A stretch of DNA of 64,000 nt, taken from contig JAEMBT020000004.1 in the NCBI GenBank assembly GCA_018873245.2, positions 1,332,573-1,396,572 on the forward strand, given 5' to 3'. The notes below the pieces were generated by a model that ran no database searches, was not told the DNA's origin, and saw only the letters and a program-made list of their open reading frames with translations. Origin of the DNA: Archegozetes longisetosus. Its lineage: Eukaryota > Arthropoda > Arachnida > Sarcoptiformes > Trhypochthoniidae. Made by a program: the position numbers and the translations under genes. Below, one piece after another: positions 61,731 through 64,000 of this stretch. How positions within the stretch are numbered: the first letter of the stretch is position 1; the number at the start of each line of letters is the position of its first letter.

Positions 61731-64000
61731 CTTTTGGGAAATAATTAACAGATTTTAGACAATAATTGGTTCATAGAATTAATGAAACAAATTAGTAATA
61801 AAAAAATTTGGCTATTAAATATACATCTCAAGAAATTAAGATAATAGAGCCGAAAATTAAGTGAAAAATATAAGAAAAAATATATAACAGTAAAAATAAG
61901 ACTTAATTATTTGATAAACGATAACTTATTGGTAGGTTTTCAACGCAAAATCTAAAATTATCTCAATTTCAAACATATTTCGCGCAGATATGCGACAAAA
62001 AAATAAAAGAATAATGACAAAAATAAATGCCTTTTCTTCATCTTCTTCGATAAGCTGGTCATCAGGTGTAGGTTCGTCTGTCTTTTTCTTTTGAGCAACA
62101 TTTCTATCACTTGTACTCTCTCTAATGCCAGTGCCAGCGGTCTGTTGTGTTGTATCGACTCTTTTGACGGGAGAAACACAACAAAAAGCAATAAAGAGAA
62201 CAACTGGAAGTCCGACTGCTAAGACATAGACCGCCCAAAGCCAGGGATATTTATTTGTGTATTTAATAGCTTTGACTAATAAGTTATCCGTTTCGCTATC
62301 ACTGATCTCTTTTTTTATTTGATAAGTTAGTGATGAGATGTGTTTCGCGACATCGATGTCATCGGTTATTAAAACGTTGTCGAATGCGATTCCATCTGAA
62401 ATTGTCCATAACTCGAATGCAACTGAAAATTAGTTCAATTAATTCATTAGTAATATTAAATGACTTGTTTGAATTGTTCGGTAAGTTATAGAAATTTTAG
62501 GCTTCATATTATTGATTACTTGGATTTGAGATTAGATTTTTGCTTAAGACCTGTTACAAATGATTTTTTAGTCAAAATAAAGATTTCCAGATTCTCGAAG
62601 CATTTCAAAGATTGGTTAAATTTGATATGATTGAAAACTAATTTCGATTCAAGTTGACTTAATTTGCGAAAGAGATTAACAAAAAGTGGAAGTATGAGTA
62701 AAATGAGATAAGTAAAATTATAACAAGAAAAATCAATCAATACCAGCATCAACGGGCAAAAGAGTCCTAAAAGGCTGTAAATCTTCATAAAAGTCAGGGT
62801 TTCTGATCTTCCTTGGTGCCCACTTTCCTTTGTAAGCTGGGTTATCAATAAGAGGTGCTCTCCATTTGCCTTTATATTTCGGGTTATCGATTAAGGGCTG
62901 TGACCATTTTCCACATCCAGACAATTTAGAGCACTTCGGATTCGCAATGAGAGGTGCTTCCCATTCGCCATCCATTTCGTTGTCCCAATCAGACGGTTGA
63001 ACAGCATCAGGGTCGGGGATCATTTCCGGTTCGTCTTCGTCCCAATCGTCGGGTTTTTTAGCAGAAGGATCGGGTATTTTTCGCGGTTCATTTTCATCCC
63101 AGTCTTTAGGCTTCACTACGGATAGAAAATGATTTATTAATTGATTTTGAAGCTGTTTTAAAATTCGACTCCAGTTAAGAGTTGAGAAAATTTTTTCAAT
63201 CTTTTTAAACTTATTTTTAATTGATTTTATAGTTATATTTGATAATAGGCCTTACTAATGGACTAAGTTTTTCAAATAATTTTACACATATTTTCAAAAC
63301 TGAGCACTACTCAAGAATTGAAAACAATTTTTTAGGTTCGTTTCATTGTTTTTGTGCTATTTTTAGCTGTTTATCAAACCTGCGTCAGGATCTGGTATCT
63401 TTTCTCTTTCGTCCCAGTCTTCAGGTTTAGTATCATCGGGATCGTCAATCTCTTTAGGCGGATTCACCGGTGGATTAAAGTCTTCGAGTAGTAATCCCTT
63501 TCCAACCGAACTCTTATCCAAAGTCACTTCATAAGTGTTGTCGGGGTTGATCTCAAGCCGCAATTGATGCCAACGATTGTCTTTGAAGACCTTGAAAATA
63601 GTATAACATACAAAATTATCGAAGACATCAACAAAAGCAATAATATACAGCAAATTAATTCAAAATAAAGAAAATTTCATCGAATACGATAATAGCGAAA
63701 TAAGTAAAAATTGACTCAAAATGAGTTAAGATAATTGAGGACTTCATCAAATAGACTGGAGAACTGAGAATTAGTTGAATATTGAACAAAAATTGAGAAA
63801 TCATTGAAAACCTCATCAATTCTAGGAACAGCGGTGGCTTTTTTCCAATGCTTTTCAGAGAATGTTCCGTTTTTCGGGTTCTTGTGTTGGAAGATAAAAT
63901 GTAATTTCATCTCGTTTCCACACTTATCGGGTCCAAACATAATCGAATACTGACTCTTGTCATTCAATTGCTTCAAATCGCCAGAAGGAGAAGACAATAA
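61581..64000 (-). CDS. CNX: calnexin, ER lectin chaperone (5' part beyond window)
   Basis: Minus-strand exons, 5' to 3': 64000-63812, 63590-63380, 63115-62744, 62422-62031, 61730-61581, together 437 codons plus stop and in phase throughout. Visible order: end of the luminal lectin domain ([17 protein letters not shown]), the P-domain arm with four type-1 repeats (IPDP..KPDDWDE) and four type-2 repeats (GKWxxPLIDNP), the rest of the lectin domain, one transmembrane helix ([18 protein letters not shown]), and an acidic cytosolic tail ending [14 protein letters not shown]. Calnexin binds monoglucosylated glycoproteins in the ER membrane together with an ERp57-type oxidoreductase. Four-plus-four repeats and the membrane segment separate it from calreticulin. 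The signal peptide and the first part of the lectin domain lie outside the window. Confidence 0.97.
62031..62422 (-). CDS. CNX: calnexin exon, end of lectin domain and transmembrane helix
   Basis: Starts [19 protein letters not shown], matching the family ELWSMTSDIFFDNFII, continues to the transmembrane helix and a polar/acidic tail [16 protein letters not shown]. The 3' boundary after GAAAAG has GCATTT, so a GC-AG intron is inferred. The alternative is a GT donor 12 nt further on (exon end 62019), adding AFIF. Confidence 0.9.
62744..63115 (-). CDS. CNX: calnexin exon, P-domain
   Basis: 372 nt. Encodes the remaining type-1 repeats ([24 protein letters not shown]) and all four type-2 repeats ([44 protein letters not shown]). 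The Cys pair in [11 protein letters not shown] matches the conserved P-domain disulphide. It ends [10 protein letters not shown], phase 1, donor GTATTG. Confidence 0.97.
63380..63590 (-). CDS. CNX: calnexin exon, lectin/P-domain junction
   Basis: Starts [18 protein letters not shown] after TATTTTCAAG, and includes [17 protein letters not shown] and the first type-1 repeats ([16 protein letters not shown]). 211 nt, ending in phase 1 at G|GTTTGA. Confidence 0.95.
63812..64000 (-). CDS. CNX: calnexin exon, lectin domain (truncated by window edge)
   Basis: 63 codons, in frame at the window edge, containing [18 protein letters not shown] and [16 protein letters not shown]. The Cys belongs to the conserved lectin-domain disulphide. 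It ends RIDE in phase 0 before a weak GTTTTC donor. Confidence 0.93.

Noticed and set aside
61510-61758. 82-codon plus-strand Ser-rich frame.
   Set aside because: Antisense shadow of the Glu-rich last calnexin exon.
62516-62848. 110-codon minus-strand frame overlapping a calnexin exon and intron.
   Set aside because: Out of frame with calnexin and mostly intronic; the P-domain frame is the real one.

Overview
This window comes from an AT-rich animal nuclear genome with spliceosomal introns, long non-coding stretches, many (CT)n/(GA)n microsatellites and small inverted-repeat elements. Only two genes can be read with confidence, both in the right-hand third. The conserved part of the FoxP gene, including an apparent second copy of the exon for the C-terminal half of the forkhead domain (an arrangement I know from insect FoxP), points to an arthropod or close relative. 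I cannot name the species.

Layout. Positions 1 to about 41000 hold no convincing coding gene. They contain microsatellites, a dispersed family of short elements with CAGTCAAACCTCG-type inverted ends (pogo/Tigger-like MITEs), one long fold-back element, copies of a small hairpin repeat, and two stretches with good splice signals that could be 5' untranslated exons of FoxP. At 41098-41280 there is a short open frame resembling the last two helices of a globin, followed by a poly(A) signal. FoxP lies on the plus strand at 42633-58422 with ten coding exons. It encodes a Q-rich N-terminus, an Asn/Ser-rich tract, a C2H2 zinc finger, a leucine zipper, the forkhead domain and an acidic tail. A 3.2 kb intergenic region follows, with a decayed tRNA-like sequence. 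Calnexin then runs on the minus strand from 64000 down to 61581. Its N-terminal part is outside the window. The two genes converge tail to tail.

The most interesting region is 56399-56841. Here FoxP exon 8 is followed by a second copy of identical length (149 nt), alignable codon by codon. The second copy carries an in-frame stop near its start and has lost conserved forkhead residues, yet keeps an open frame, a good donor site and a possible internal acceptor that would make it an in-frame 105-nt cassette. FoxP exon 5 also needs a reading-frame correction (a CT-dinucleotide indel, or a tiny GC-AG intron), and calnexin appears to use a GC-AG intron before its last exon.

FoxP (nuclear transcription factor) and calnexin (ER chaperone) have no known functional link, so their adjacency is probably incidental.
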